The notes beneath the pieces were generated by a model that worked only from the letters and a program-made list of their open reading frames with translations, did not search any database and was not told the DNA's origin. A stretch of DNA of 64,000 nucleotides. It comes from Lysobacterales bacterium. GTDB lineage: Bacteria; Pseudomonadota; Gammaproteobacteria; Xanthomonadales; BPKI01. The translations under genes were made by a program, and so were the position numbers. Of the stretch, positions 35,669-46,182 are shown in pieces (the first letter of the stretch is position 1; each line of letters begins with the position of its first letter). The stretch lies in the NCBI GenBank assembly GCA_026005055.1, contig BPKI01000001.1, positions 1,178,001 to 1,242,000 on the forward strand, read 5' to 3'.

Positions 35669-38600
35669 ATGGTCCGGGCGATTCCAGGATGCGTTGCCGT
35701 CGTCGCCTTGCTGGCGACGAGCGCGATGGCGTCTGCCGGGCCCGGGTCGTGGCACGTGCTCTCCGGCGAGCACGAGCAAGCGAAGATCCCCACGCCCCTC
35801 GGCGTGTATCGCGACGCGCCGAGGGGCAGTGTTCTCTGGCTGCGCCGCGAGCACGGCAAGCGAACGGATGGCGCGTGGGCCATTCCCACACCCGGCGGTA
35901 CGCTCTCCGTCGTTGCCGCGCACCGCATCGAACATGCCAACGGCGATGTGACGTCGGTGGGCCATCTCGCCGGCTCCGGGGCGCGCTACCCGGTCCTCTG
36001 GACCGAAGGCCGCGAGGCGAGCTTCGCCACCGGCTGGTCGCCCGCGGGGCCGTTCCGCTTCGAGGCGCGCGGCGAGATCGGCGTGATCGTGGACCTCAGC
36101 CACCCGGCGATTCGCCTCGAGGGCGCCGGCGCGTCGCCGATTCCACCCTCGGGCTTCGTTCCGCCCTCGCCGCCGGCGAAAGGGAAGAACCTCGTCGTGG
36201 TGGATGTGGCGGTGCTTTATTCGCAGGGCATCGAGGAGCGCTACCCAGGAAGCGCCGTCGAGACCCGGATCAACCACCTCGTGGCGCTGGCCAACCAGGC
36301 GCTGGCCACGAGCGCCGTGCCGGTGGTGCTCAGACTCGTGGACACGCGGCCGAGCGCCTATCCCGACAACCTCGGGCCCAATGCCGATGCGCTCGATGCC
36401 CTGCGCCAGGGGCTGGCCAATCCGAGTGGCCACCCGAACGTCGGGAATCTTCGCCAGTACGCGCAGCAAACCGGCGCCGACCTGATCACCTTGCTTCGTC
36501 CGCATGACATCGAGACCCGCGGGAATTGCGGCATCGCCTACCTCTTCGCCAACGATGGCACCCGCGGCGTGAACGTCGTGAGCGACGGCTTCTCCTCCTG
36601 GTCTCTGTGCGCCGATGAGGTCTATGCCCACGAAGTGGGCCACAACTTCGGGGCCGAGCACCAGCTCGGACAGACCTCGGCCAATCCGGGCTACGGCACG
36701 GCCCTCGCCCGCGAGGGGCAGTTCCACACGGTGATGGGTTCCTTCGGCAGCGGCCATCCCGACCGTTACCGGCGCCTGCTGCGCTTTTCCAATCCCGATC
36801 AGTTCTGCGGCGGGATGCGCTGCGGCATCCCCAACGTGGCCGACAACGCGCGCCGGCTGCGCGACAACATGCAGGCAATCGCCAACTTCCGGGCGTCGGT
36901 GAGCATGCGGCCGGTGCCGACGCCCCCGCCGCCGCTCGATCCGGACGAAGACGGCGACGGGGTTCCCGAGAGCCAGGATGCCTTTCCCTTCGACTGGCGC
37001 TACGCGCGCGACGGCGACGAGGACGGGATCCCCGATCCGCTCGATGACTTTCCCGAGGATCGCCAGCACGATCGCGACACCGACCGCGATGGCATGCCCG
37101 ATGGGCTCGACCCCGACATCGACGGCGATGGTGTGGCCAACGAGCAGGATGCGTTTCCCTACGATCGCAGCGAGTCGCGGGACGGCGATAGCGATGGGGT
37201 GGGCGACAACGCCGATCGCTTCCCGAACGATCCGCGCGAATGGCGCGATACGGATGGGGATGGGGTGGGCGATCATGCCGACCCCGACCGCGATGGCGAT
37301 GGTGTTCCGGATTTTGCAGCCGGCGTCGAGGCGGGCGAGTTCGATCTTTTGGTGATCGACACCGCGCGCGATCGGGTGCTCCGCTTCGATCTGGCGAGCG
37401 GCCTGTTTTCGGGGATCGAGTTCGCGGAATGGCACCTGCCGCAGGCCCTCGGTCAGCAGGCGCAGCTTGCTTGGAATCCGCACCAGAAGCTGCTCTACGC
37501 GCTGGTGGCGGGCGAGATCCGCCGCTACGAGCGGGCGGCGAGAAGCCGCCACGACCGCTTCGTGACCACCTATCGCCATCCGCGCGATCCCGGCCCCAAG
37601 ATGCCATCGAGCTTTTCCGCGGGTCTTGCACTTGCGCCCGATGGCACGATCTTTCTCGCCGATGAGAGCACCCGCCGCTTGGAGCGGCGCGATGCGATCA
37701 CGGGCCGGCCGGCGCCTCTCGGCGCCTTCGGCCAGGCGGATTTCTTGGCCGCTGCGCCCCGCAGCATCAGGTTCCGCGATGGGCGGGTGTGGAGCCTCGA
37801 TCGCAACGGCCGGCTGCGCGCGGTGGATGCCGCAAGCGGCCAGATCGTCTTCGATCAGGCGCTCGGCACGATCGGCGGTTTTCCCGTCTCCCAGCCCGAG
37901 GACCTGGAACTCTCGCGCGATGGCCGATTCGTGTTCATCGCCGATACCCTGCAGCACCGCATCGTCCGCATCGAGACCCAGCCGCCCTTCAACCGAAGCG
38001 TCCACGTGCTGCCAGGCGGAGGCGGGCTTCTGTTCCTGCCGAGTGGTCTTCTCCTCGACCGCGACGGGCATCTTTTGGTCGCAAGCCGCGAGACCGGCGC
38101 GATCCTTCGCTATCACGGCGAGAGCGGCGCTTTCCTCGGTCGCTTCGATCGGGCGCCGCCGGGGCTGATGCGCGAGCCCAGGCGCATGCTGCTCGCGCCG
38201 AAGGTGCGCGACCGCTTCCCGCTCGATCGCGAACGCGCTTTTCGGCCGGTGAGCGGGGGCTGGTACAACCCGGCCCGCTCGGGACATGGTTTCGCCATCG
38301 AGGTCGCCGGCCCGGTGCTGCTGGCCATCTGGTACAGCTATCGCAGCGATGGCGAGCCCACGTGGTACCTGGCCCAAGGCGAGCTTCGAGGCTCTCGATT
38401 CGAGGCGCCGCTCCTTCGCTATCGCTGGCTCAACGGGGCGGCCGTCGGGCAGGCGGTGGGGCAGCTTCGGATCGATTTCGCAAGCGAGCGGCAAGCGGTG
38501 TTTTCTTGGCAACTTCCCGACAGTCAGGGCAGCGAGCCGCTGGTGCCCCTGGCGGTCGGAAGCGCCGAGGAGACCCAGTTCCCGACCGCCGCCTGGTACG

Positions 38601-38998
38601 ACCCGCGCGAATCCGGCTGGGGTCTGATCGTGGCGCGGCAGGGCGAGCGCGCCTACGTGATCGCCTTTCTCTACGATCGGGCCGGTGAGCCCACCTGGGC
38701 GCTCGGGACCGCCGATGCCGGCGCCTCCTTCAGCTTCCGCATGGATTACTTCCGCGCCCCTGGCCTTTGCCCCGGCTGTCCGGGGGGCACGGCGATCCCT
38801 CAGCCGGCAGGCCACATCGAGTTCCGCCCGCTCGATCGGAACCGGGCGCAGGTGCAAGTGGCCGTGGCCGCCGCTGTGCTCGACTGGTCGCGCGGACCGC
38901 TCGATCTCGAGCGGCTGACCGAAAGCCCGACCGAGCCGAATCTCGATCCGAAGCCGGCCGAACCGCTCGCCCCGGTCTATGGTTTCCCGCCGCGCTGA
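35669..38998 (+). CDS. Secreted metzincin metallopeptidase with calcium-binding repeats and tandem C-terminal WY modules
   Basis: About 1109 residues. Signal peptide ends near AMASAG. A reprolysin-like domain carries the zinc motif HEVGHNFGAEH (about residue 321) followed by a Met-turn candidate (HTVMGSF). Residues ~425-555 hold five or so DxDxDGxxD thrombospondin type 3-like calcium repeats (DEDGDGVPESQDAFPFD). A beta-propeller-like region follows (~555-855) with repeated LxxxRDGRxFIAD motifs. The C-terminus has two related ~110-residue modules starting GGWYNPARSGHGF and AAWYDPRESGWGL, each with a GEPTWYL/TWAL core. Probably an exported, calcium-stabilised protease; targets unknown. The ATG at 35669 is chosen because the upstream ATG overlaps the -10. 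Confidence 0.85.
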   Translation: MVRAIPGCVAVVALLATSAMASAGPGSWHVLSGEHEQAKIPTPLGVYRDAPRGSVLWLRREHGKRTDGAWAIPTPGGTLSVVAAHRIEHANGDVTSVGHLAGSGARYPVLWTEGREASFATGWSPAGPFRFEARGEIGVIVDLSHPAIRLEGAGASPIPPSGFVPPSPPAKGKNLVVVDVAVLYSQGIEERYPGSAVETRINHLVALANQALATSAVPVVLRLVDTRPSAYPDNLGPNADALDALRQGLANPSGHPNVGNLRQYAQQTGADLITLLRPHDIETRGNCGIAYLFANDGTRGVNVVSDGFSSWSLCADEVYAHEVGHNFGAEHQLGQTSANPGYGTALAREGQFHTVMGSFGSGHPDRYRRLLRFSNPDQFCGGMRCGIPNVADNARRLRDNMQAIANFRASVSMRPVPTPPPPLDPDEDGDGVPESQDAFPFDWRYARDGDEDGIPDPLDDFPEDRQHDRDTDRDGMPDGLDPDIDGDGVANEQDAFPYDRSESRDGDSDGVGDNADRFPNDPREWRDTDGDGVGDHADPDRDGDGVPDFAAGVEAGEFDLLVIDTARDRVLRFDLASGLFSGIEFAEWHLPQALGQQAQLAWNPHQKLLYALVAGEIRRYERAARSRHDRFVTTYRHPRDPGPKMPSSFSAGLALAPDGTIFLADESTRRLERRDAITGRPAPLGAFGQADFLAAAPRSIRFRDGRVWSLDRNGRLRAVDAASGQIVFDQALGTIGGFPVSQPEDLELSRDGRFVFIADTLQHRIVRIETQPPFNRSVHVLPGGGGLLFLPSGLLLDRDGHLLVASRETGAILRYHGESGAFLGRFDRAPPGLMREPRRMLLAPKVRDRFPLDRERAFRPVSGGWYNPARSGHGFAIEVAGPVLLAIWYSYRSDGEPTWYLAQGELRGSRFEAPLLRYRWLNGAAVGQAVGQLRIDFASERQAVFSWQLPDSQGSEPLVPLAVGSAEETQFPTAAWYDPRESGWGLIVARQGERAYVIAFLYDRAGEPTWALGTADAGASFSFRMDYFRAPGLCPGCPGGTAIPQPAGHIEFRPLDRNRAQVQVAVAAAVLDWSRGPLDLERLTESPTEPNLDPKPAEPLAPVYGFPPR

Positions 38999-39041
38999 GC
39001 CTATCCGGCGCATCCGCCTCCGCCGGTTCGGAAGCGGCGCC

Positions 39042-39047
39042 TATAAT
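39042..39047 (+). promoter_or_regulatory. -10 hexamer TATAAT of the class I aldolase gene
   Basis: Perfect TATAAT 35 nt before the aldolase ATG. No good -35 at standard spacing. A GC-rich imperfect inverted repeat lies just upstream, which may also terminate the metallopeptidase transcript. Confidence 0.45.
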
Positions 39048-39082
39048 CGCGCTCTCTTCGACGCCGTCACGCCGCAGCCGTC

Positions 39083-40093
39083 ATGAACATCGAAGTCCTC
39101 GAAGAAACTGCCCAAGCCATGGTCGCACCCGGCAAGGGGATCCTGGCCATGGACGAATCCCATTCCACGATCGGCAAGCGCTTCGCCGCGGTGGGGCTTG
39201 AGAACACGGAGGAGAACCGCCGCGCGTACCGCGAGATGCTGCTCACCACTCCAGGGCTCGGCGAGCACATTTCGGGGGCGATCCTGTTCGACGAGACCAT
39301 CCGCCAGAAAACCCGCGATGGGGTTCCCTTCACCGAGATCATGCAGAAGGCGGGCGTCGTCCCGGGGATCAAGGTGGACAAGGGCACGGTGCCGCTCGCC
39401 GGCTTTCCCGGAGAGCTCATCACCGAGGGGCTCGACGGCCTGCGCCAGCGGCTTCAGGAGTACGTCAAGCTGGGCGCGCGATTCGCGAAGTGGCGAGCCG
39501 TGATCACCATCGGCGAGGACATCCCGAGCGCCACCTGCATCGAAGCCAACGCCCATGCCCTCGCTCGCTACGCGGCTTTATGCCAGGAGCAGGACCTGGT
39601 GCCGATCGTGGAGCCTGAGGTGCTCATGGACGGCGAGCATGACATCGACACCTGCTACGACGTCACCGAAGCCACCTTGCGGGCGGTCTTCGAGGCGCTT
39701 TATCAGCACAACGTCCTGCTCGAGGGCACCATCCTCAAGGCCTCGATGGTTCTGCCCGGCAAGGATTGCCCCGAAAAGGCGAGCCCGGAGGAGGTGGCGG
39801 CGATGACCCTGCGCTGTCTCAAATCCAGTGTCCCGGCGGCGCTTCCCGGGATCGTGTTCCTTTCCGGCGGCCAGAGCGACGAGGACGCCACCCGTCACCT
39901 CGACCTGATGAACCGCATGGGCCCGCATCCCTGGCCGCTTTCCTTCAGCTACGGCCGGGCCATGCAGCAGGCCGCGCTCAAGCTCTGGGCGAAGGACCCG
40001 GCGGGTGCCTACGCCGAGGCGCAAGCGACCGTCGCCCGCCGCGCCCGCGAGAACGGCCTTGCCGCCCTCGGCCGCCTCGCCGAGGCGGCGTGA
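39083..40093 (+). CDS. Class I fructose-bisphosphate aldolase
   Basis: 336 residues, of the eukaryote-like glycolytic class I family. [18 protein letters not shown] near the N-terminus, [44 protein letters not shown] and [15 protein letters not shown] (Schiff-base Lys) are all diagnostic, and [12 protein letters not shown] binds the C1 phosphate. It cleaves fructose-1,6-bisphosphate without a metal. Length is standard. It has its own promoter. Confidence 0.95.
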   Translation: MNIEVLEETAQAMVAPGKGILAMDESHSTIGKRFAAVGLENTEENRRAYREMLLTTPGLGEHISGAILFDETIRQKTRDGVPFTEIMQKAGVVPGIKVDKGTVPLAGFPGELITEGLDGLRQRLQEYVKLGARFAKWRAVITIGEDIPSATCIEANAHALARYAALCQEQDLVPIVEPEVLMDGEHDIDTCYDVTEATLRAVFEALYQHNVLLEGTILKASMVLPGKDCPEKASPEEVAAMTLRCLKSSVPAALPGIVFLSGGQSDEDATRHLDLMNRMGPHPWPLSFSYGRAMQQAALKLWAKDPAGAYAEAQATVARRARENGLAALGRLAEAA

Positions 40094-40582
40094 GCGCTAT
40101 GGTGGGATAAGCGTTCGCGCGGATTCACCGTCTGATTGTCGGGTCGAATGAAGAAGGGAGAAGGGCCTGTCGCAGAGCCGCCTGAGCGACGAGCATCGTG
40201 GGTGAGCGCGAGGTTGAGCGAGTATGAGCTCGCGGGTGGCGCCATCCCACATGAGCGGATGCGGTATTTCTTGCTGAGGGCCTGGTACCGCCCGAGTGGA
40301 TGCCGCTCCTCACGACCGCGCCGGTCATGCGATCGAATGACCGGATCGCCTTTGCGCTTCGTCGCTAGAGGCCCATTTTGCCCGTATCCAATGCCCCCCG
40401 GTTTTCGACGCCCACGATCGACGGCGGAAGTCGAGGCCGAAAATTGGGGGCGGAGCCCCTCGGCGAGCGCAGTCGGCCGCGAAAGAAGCGAGGTCGCTGG
40501 GCGATCTCTACATCTTGACGGGCGACCGGATTTTATGGTACCGATCTGCCCCATCTGTCGGGGTCTCAAGGGGTATCGAGAG
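40094..40582 (+). other. ~490 bp without a recognisable gene
   Basis: Between the aldolase and the unknown membrane gene. ORFs exist on both strands (40136 onward; 40009-40569 minus), but their translations are Arg/Ser/Pro-rich and look non-coding. A TTGACG near 40513 could be part of a promoter for the downstream gene, with no good -10. No tRNA, repeat or attachment site was recognised. Confidence 0.5.
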
Positions 40583-41320
40583 ATGGTCGGTAAAATGGGG
40601 GTTCAGGACCGGGTAGAGCGCTTCATCAGCGAGCATCCTCTTTGGGTCACGGTCGGTTTCGCTGCTTTCCTTTTCGTTTTCAGCGCGTTGCTGCTTGCAT
40701 TCTTTCCTTCGCTCGTCGCGATCCTGGGCTTGAGCTTGCAATCGCAAGCGGTCGCAGAGCCGGCGATCGGCACGCAGACTTTGCTCGTCGTGGTCGTGAC
40801 CGGCGCGGTGGCCCTGACGGGCTTGCTTCTCTCCATCTTCCAAATACGCCATCGCGATCAGGAAATTCTTCTCAGTCACGCTCAAAACCTCAATCGCGCG
40901 GCCAACGATGCGGCGCGGCGGATTTTTGGGCTTGCAAAATCTCTGATCAAGCTTCAGCAAAGTGTCCAGCTCCTTTATCAAAGTGTTACGGACAACTTGC
41001 GGTGCCAACTTTCGTCGACTCCTTCGTGTTGCGAGGAAAATCAAAGCGTCAAGTTACCACCGATGGTCGAAGCGGCCTGCCAAAAGCTTGAGCAGGCGCT
41101 CGTCGCCGTCATCGAGAGCGTCCATGAAATTCGTCGAGATCCGAATACCTTAAATCTGGCGCTCAAAATCGCGAGAGCGATGATTGAACGTTTTGGGCTG
41201 CCGGATTGGAGAGACCGTCTCGTCGCAAACCCTTTAACGAAGGAAGTTTATCATCCAAGAACCGCGGATCCATTTAGCCCTAGGGTTTTTTTTTTGACGC
41301 GCTTGAAGGACTTGAAGTAA
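40583..41320 (+). CDS. Unrecognised membrane protein, probable 5' part of a gene split by a homopolymer
   Basis: 245 residues from the ATG at 40583; another ATG lies 12 bases on. Two N-terminal membrane helices (LWVTVGFAAFLFVFSALLLAFF and TLLVVVVTGAVALTGLLLSIFQI) are followed by a helical cytoplasmic region with two Cys-containing patches (LRCQLSSTPSCCEEN). The frame ends shortly after a run of ten T residues; removing one T would fuse it to the next ORF. GC content and codon use are clearly lower than neighbours, suggesting acquisition. The long ORF upstream of 40583 in the same frame is not protein-like. Family unknown. Confidence 0.55.
   Translation: MVGKMGVQDRVERFISEHPLWVTVGFAAFLFVFSALLLAFFPSLVAILGLSLQSQAVAEPAIGTQTLLVVVVTGAVALTGLLLSIFQIRHRDQEILLSHAQNLNRAANDAARRIFGLAKSLIKLQQSVQLLYQSVTDNLRCQLSSTPSCCEENQSVKLPPMVEAACQKLEQALVAVIESVHEIRRDPNTLNLALKIARAMIERFGLPDWRDRLVANPLTKEVYHPRTADPFSPRVFFLTRLKDLK
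41286..41295 (+). repeat. T10 homopolymer at the frame junction
   Basis: Ten consecutive T bases in codons reading V-F-F-L. With nine T the reading becomes VFFDALEGLEVTLFCLK and stays open to 41940. Candidate site of transcriptional slippage, phase variation or a sequencing error. Confidence 0.6.
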
Positions 41321-41331
41321 CTCTTTTTTGC

Positions 41332-41940
41332 TTGAAGGATAGAAGCAAAATTTTACTTTTCTTCGCGTTAGACAGGGGACATCCCGTGTTCCATGGGAAT
41401 CCAGCGAATGTCTTGCTTTTTTTTGGGTCGATATCGGTTCAGGCATTCGCAGTTTATGTGGCTGCTTGGTTGAGCTGTATGGTCCCTTGGGACGCTGAGG
41501 ATCCGAAAGCGGAATCTAAGGTGGAGTTGCAGGGCGATTCTACGGGCGAGGCGAAGGAAGGGGTGAGTAAAGTGCCCGGAGATCTGCATCCGGTTGATCA
41601 GATCTGGCGGAACGCGATCCAATCCACTTTCGTCGAACCTGCTGTGGCTGCATTGGCCGAAGACAAGAGTGAAAAGGAACGAGCAAAACTCACCGATTTT
41701 CTGCTCAGATTTCTCGATGTTTTGCGAGTACCAGCGGGTGGTGGATTCGCATTGTGTGGGATGGTAAGAGATTTTTATTTGATGGCAAACCTCTGGACAA
41801 AGGAGTTTCGAGATAGACGCCTAGATCCGTCGGATTCCAAAGACTTCTTCAACATTGCTAAGGAGTTCAGCGAAAAGTATTATGATTTTAAATGGCCTGA
41901 GCCGGGAGGAAATCCGGGGCGTCACAATGAAAAACCATGA
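41332..41940 (+). CDS. Unrecognised protein, probable 3' part of the split membrane gene
   Basis: The track begins this 202-aa ORF with TTG at 41332, but the frame is open back to the T10 run, and no ATG with a ribosome-binding site is present near its start, as expected for the back half of a frameshifted gene. It contains one hydrophobic stretch (NVLLFFGSISVQAFAVYVAAW) and then a charged helical domain ending FKWPEPGGNPGRHNEKP. Low GC like the 5' part. No known motif. If joined, the whole protein would be about 450 residues. Confidence 0.5.
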   Translation: MKDRSKILLFFALDRGHPVFHGNPANVLLFFGSISVQAFAVYVAAWLSCMVPWDAEDPKAESKVELQGDSTGEAKEGVSKVPGDLHPVDQIWRNAIQSTFVEPAVAALAEDKSEKERAKLTDFLLRFLDVLRVPAGGGFALCGMVRDFYLMANLWTKEFRDRRLDPSDSKDFFNIAKEFSEKYYDFKWPEPGGNPGRHNEKP

Positions 41941-42086
41941 GAGGAGGAGCCGCTAAGGAGAACGTGCTGCGAGCGAGAGGGAAGCGCTGCGATTGAAACG
42001 GACGTTTTCCGACGGAGCTGCATCGAAATCGCGCTTGCGGTAGGATCGCGCCGGTCTGTGGACTGTCGGATGAGGCAGAGCAGCCG

Positions 42087-43214
42087 ATGACGATCACGGT
42101 GGCCGCGGTGCGGGAGCGCGATCCGGGGGAACGACGGGTCGCGATCGTGCCCGAAGTGGCGAAGAAGCTTCAGCGCAAGGGCTGTCGGGTGCTGCTCGAG
42201 CGCGGGGCTGGGGAGGCGGCGGGCTTTCCCGACGAGGCCTACGGCGAGAGCGTCGTATTCGGGTCGAGCCGCGAGGCGGTGTTGGCCGAGGCGGAGGTGC
42301 TGTTCAAGGTGCGGCCGCCTTCGCTCGAGGAGATCGCGGCGCTGCGCTCGGGCGGGGTGCTGATCGGGCTGCTCGCGCCCCATGCCGATCAGGCGCGGGT
42401 GAAGGCGCTTCGCGATCGCGGGATCACGAGCTTCGCGATGGAGCTTCTGCCGCGCACCACCCGCGCGCAGGCGATGGACGTGCTCTCCTCGCAGGCGGCG
42501 GTGGCCGGCTACAAGGCGGTTCTGATCGCGGCCGAGCGCCTGGCCAAGTTCTTCCCGATGCTCACCACCGCCGCAGGGACGATCCGACCGGCGAAGGTGC
42601 TGGTGATCGGCGCGGGGGTCGCGGGGCTTCAGGCGATCGCGACGGCGCGGCGGCTCGGGGCTCAGGTCGAGGGTTTCGACGTGCGCCCGGAGACCAAGGA
42701 GCAGATCGAATCGCTCGGGGCCAAGTTTCTCGATCTCGGGGTGCAAGCGGCGGGAAGCGGCGGTTATGCGCGCGAGCTCAGCGCCGAAGAGCGCGCCGAG
42801 CAACAGCGACGGCTCGCCGAGCACGTGCGCAAGGTCGATGTGATCGTCACGACCGCCGCGGTGCCTGGCCGGCCGGCGCCGCGCATCATCACGGCGGGGA
42901 TGGTCGCGGGCATGCGCCCGGGCTCGGTCATCGTCGATCTCGCGGCCGAAACCGGAGGCAACTGCGAGCTCACGCGGCCCAGCGAGGAGCATGAGGTGCA
43001 AGGGGTGAGGATCGTCGGCTTCACCGACCTGCCTTCGCGCGGCGCCTTCCATGCGAGCGAGATGTACGCCCGCAACCTCGCCAACTTCCTTGATCTTCTG
43101 CTCAAGGACGGTCGGCTGAACCTCGATTTCGCAGACGATCTCGTGGCCGGAACCTGCCTGACCCACGCCGGCGAGATCCGCCACGCTCCCACCCGCGAGA
43201 GGATCGGCGCATGA
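42087..43214 (+). CDS. pntA: NAD(P) transhydrogenase subunit alpha part 1 (dI domain)
   Basis: 375 residues. Alanine dehydrogenase/PNT fold: RDPGERRVAIVPEVAKKLQRKG opening, RTTRAQAMDVLSSQAAVAGYKAVL, the NAD-binding KVLVIGAGVAGLQAIATARRLGA, and the mobile-loop/hydride region. This is the NAD(H)-binding half of a split alpha subunit, as in the three-gene transhydrogenases of Rhodospirillum type. With the next two genes it couples proton influx to NADPH formation. ATGA overlap with the next gene. Confidence 0.95.
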   Translation: MTITVAAVRERDPGERRVAIVPEVAKKLQRKGCRVLLERGAGEAAGFPDEAYGESVVFGSSREAVLAEAEVLFKVRPPSLEEIAALRSGGVLIGLLAPHADQARVKALRDRGITSFAMELLPRTTRAQAMDVLSSQAAVAGYKAVLIAAERLAKFFPMLTTAAGTIRPAKVLVIGAGVAGLQAIATARRLGAQVEGFDVRPETKEQIESLGAKFLDLGVQAAGSGGYARELSAEERAEQQRRLAEHVRKVDVIVTTAAVPGRPAPRIITAGMVAGMRPGSVIVDLAAETGGNCELTRPSEEHEVQGVRIVGFTDLPSRGAFHASEMYARNLANFLDLLLKDGRLNLDFADDLVAGTCLTHAGEIRHAPTRERIGA

Positions 43215-43503
43215 GCGAGCTCTTCATCGCGCTCTACATCTTCGTCCTGGCCGCTTTCACCGGCCATGTGCTCATCTCGCGCGTGCCGGTGATCCTCCAT
43301 ACCCCGCTCATGTCGGGATCCAACTTCATCCACGGTATCGTGCTCGTCGGGGCGATGGTGGCGCTCGGGCACGCCGAGACCCCGCTCGAGCGGGCGATCG
43401 GTTTTCTCGCGGTGCTGCTTGGCGCCGGTAACGCCGTGGGCGGCTACGTGGTGACCGAGCGCATGCTCGATATGTTCAAGTCGAGCAAGCAGGGAGGCGG
43501 CTC

Positions 43504-43507
<4 letters not shown>
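43211..43507 (+). CDS. NAD(P) transhydrogenase subunit alpha part 2 (membrane)
   Basis: 98 residues with three hydrophobic helices. The pattern HTPLMSGSNFIHGIVLVGAM is the conserved segment of the membrane dII part of PntA. It completes the split alpha subunit. Overlaps both neighbours (ATGA), ensuring balanced synthesis. Confidence 0.94.
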
Positions 43508-45013
<1,506 letters not shown>

Positions 45014-45033
<20 letters not shown>

Positions 45034-45427
45034 GATCGGCGCGAGCGATCAGCCCGGCGAGCAACGTGGCGGCAGGCACCATGGCCCGCGCGAGCGGGCT
45101 TCTTCGCTGCCACCAGAGCGCGAAGACGAGCTCGGTATCGAGCGCTGCCCCCATCTCCCCGGGCGTGAGCCCGAGCGCGCCGGAAAGGACGGCCATGGCC
45201 TCGAGCCAGGCTGCGATCGAGAAAACCGCAAGCGCGAGAAGCATGGCCGCAGACCCGGGCCATCGGCCCGGCCAAGACCGGACGATCGCCCCTGCGACGA
45301 TCCCGATCGCGAGGCTTGCCGGGACGAGCGAGATCCCGCGGATCGCCGCATAGGCCTGGAACAAGGTCAGGGTCGCGACGATGAGAGCGACGAAGACGAC
45401 CCGCCAGAAGAGCAAAGACTGGCCCAC
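45014..45427 (-). CDS. Small integral membrane protein of unknown function
   Basis: 137 residues if the GTG at 45427 is the start (GTG GGC CAG...). The 388-aa ORF in the track is an extension across sufT. Three to four hydrophobic helices, no motif. TAAGAT (45459-45454) is a reasonable -10 about 27 nt upstream of this GTG, which supports the choice. Convergent with pntB, divergent from sufT. Confidence 0.55.
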
Positions 45428-45606
45428 ATCGGCAGCGATTCGAAGCGCGAGGCATCTTACCAGTCCGTCGCGGACCGGACCTTGGTCGGCTTCAAGCCAG
45501 CGCTTCGAGTGTGCCTCGCTGCCAATGCGCGGACATCCCGGCGAGGCAGCGGTAAGGTCGGTTCGGCGGACTGCCTCGATCGCGAAAATGGACCGCATTG
45601 GTCCGA

Positions 45607-45612
45607 TATAAT
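45607..45612 (+). promoter_or_regulatory. -10 hexamer TATAAT of sufT, possible leaderless start
   Basis: Perfect TATAAT whose last base is 7 nt before the ATG at 45620. The upstream ATG at 45611 lies within the hexamer, so it cannot be used from this promoter. Confidence 0.55.
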
Positions 45613-45619
45613 GCTGCGC

Positions 45620-46171
45620 ATGTACTTCGCGAGCAGCGAACCGGTCACGTTCAGCCGTGACTGCGAGGCCATCCTCGTGCCGCAAGGCGAGCGCGTGGTA
45701 CTGCCCGCAGGCAGCCAGGGTTACATCACCCAGGCCCTCGGCGGCAGCTACACGGTCTACGTCGAGGGCAATCTTTTCCGCATCCGCGGCGCCGATGCCG
45801 ATGCCATCGGCAAGGAGCCCACACCGCCCGTCCGGCTTCCCGAGAATGCCGGCGAGGCGGAGCTTAAGCAGGCGGTCTGGGACCAGCTTCGGCAATGCTA
45901 CGACCCCGAGATTCCGGTCAACATCGTCGATCTCGGCCTGGTGTACGAGTGCCGTCTCGGGAAGCGGGAAGAAGGCGGCTATCGGGTCGAGGTCAAGATG
46001 ACGCTGACGGCGCCCGGCTGCGGCATGGGCGAGGTGCTGGTCGAGGAGGTCCGCGACCGCCTCGAAGCCATTCCTGGCATCGCGGAAGCGGATGTCGAGC
46101 TCGTCTTCGACCCGCCCTGGAACCGCGAGATGATGAGCGAGGCGGCAAGACTCGAGCTCGGGGTGTTCTGA
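45620..46171 (+). CDS. sufT: Fe-S cluster assembly protein SufT
   Basis: 183 residues starting MYFASSEPVTFSRDCEAILV. The N-terminal region with RDCEAxLVPxGxxVxLPAG is typical of SufT. The C-terminal DUF59/MIP18 domain holds CYDPEIPVNIVDLGLVYEC and MTLTAPGCGMGEVL with the conserved Cys. It acts in Fe-S cluster maturation; no suf operon is visible here. The start is chosen from the TATAAT geometry. Confidence 0.9.
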   Translation: MYFASSEPVTFSRDCEAILVPQGERVVLPAGSQGYITQALGGSYTVYVEGNLFRIRGADADAIGKEPTPPVRLPENAGEAELKQAVWDQLRQCYDPEIPVNIVDLGLVYECRLGKREEGGYRVEVKMTLTAPGCGMGEVLVEEVRDRLEAIPGIAEADVELVFDPPWNREMMSEAARLELGVF

Positions 46172-46182
46172 GGGCTCCATCC

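Noticed and set aside
35378-39013. 1211-aa ORF on the minus strand
   Set aside because: Exactly antisense to pyk end and the metallopeptidase; it arises from GC-rich codon bias and has no domain.
40009-40569. 186-aa minus-strand ORF
   Set aside because: Overlaps the aldolase end antisense; composition is low complexity and no family is recognised.
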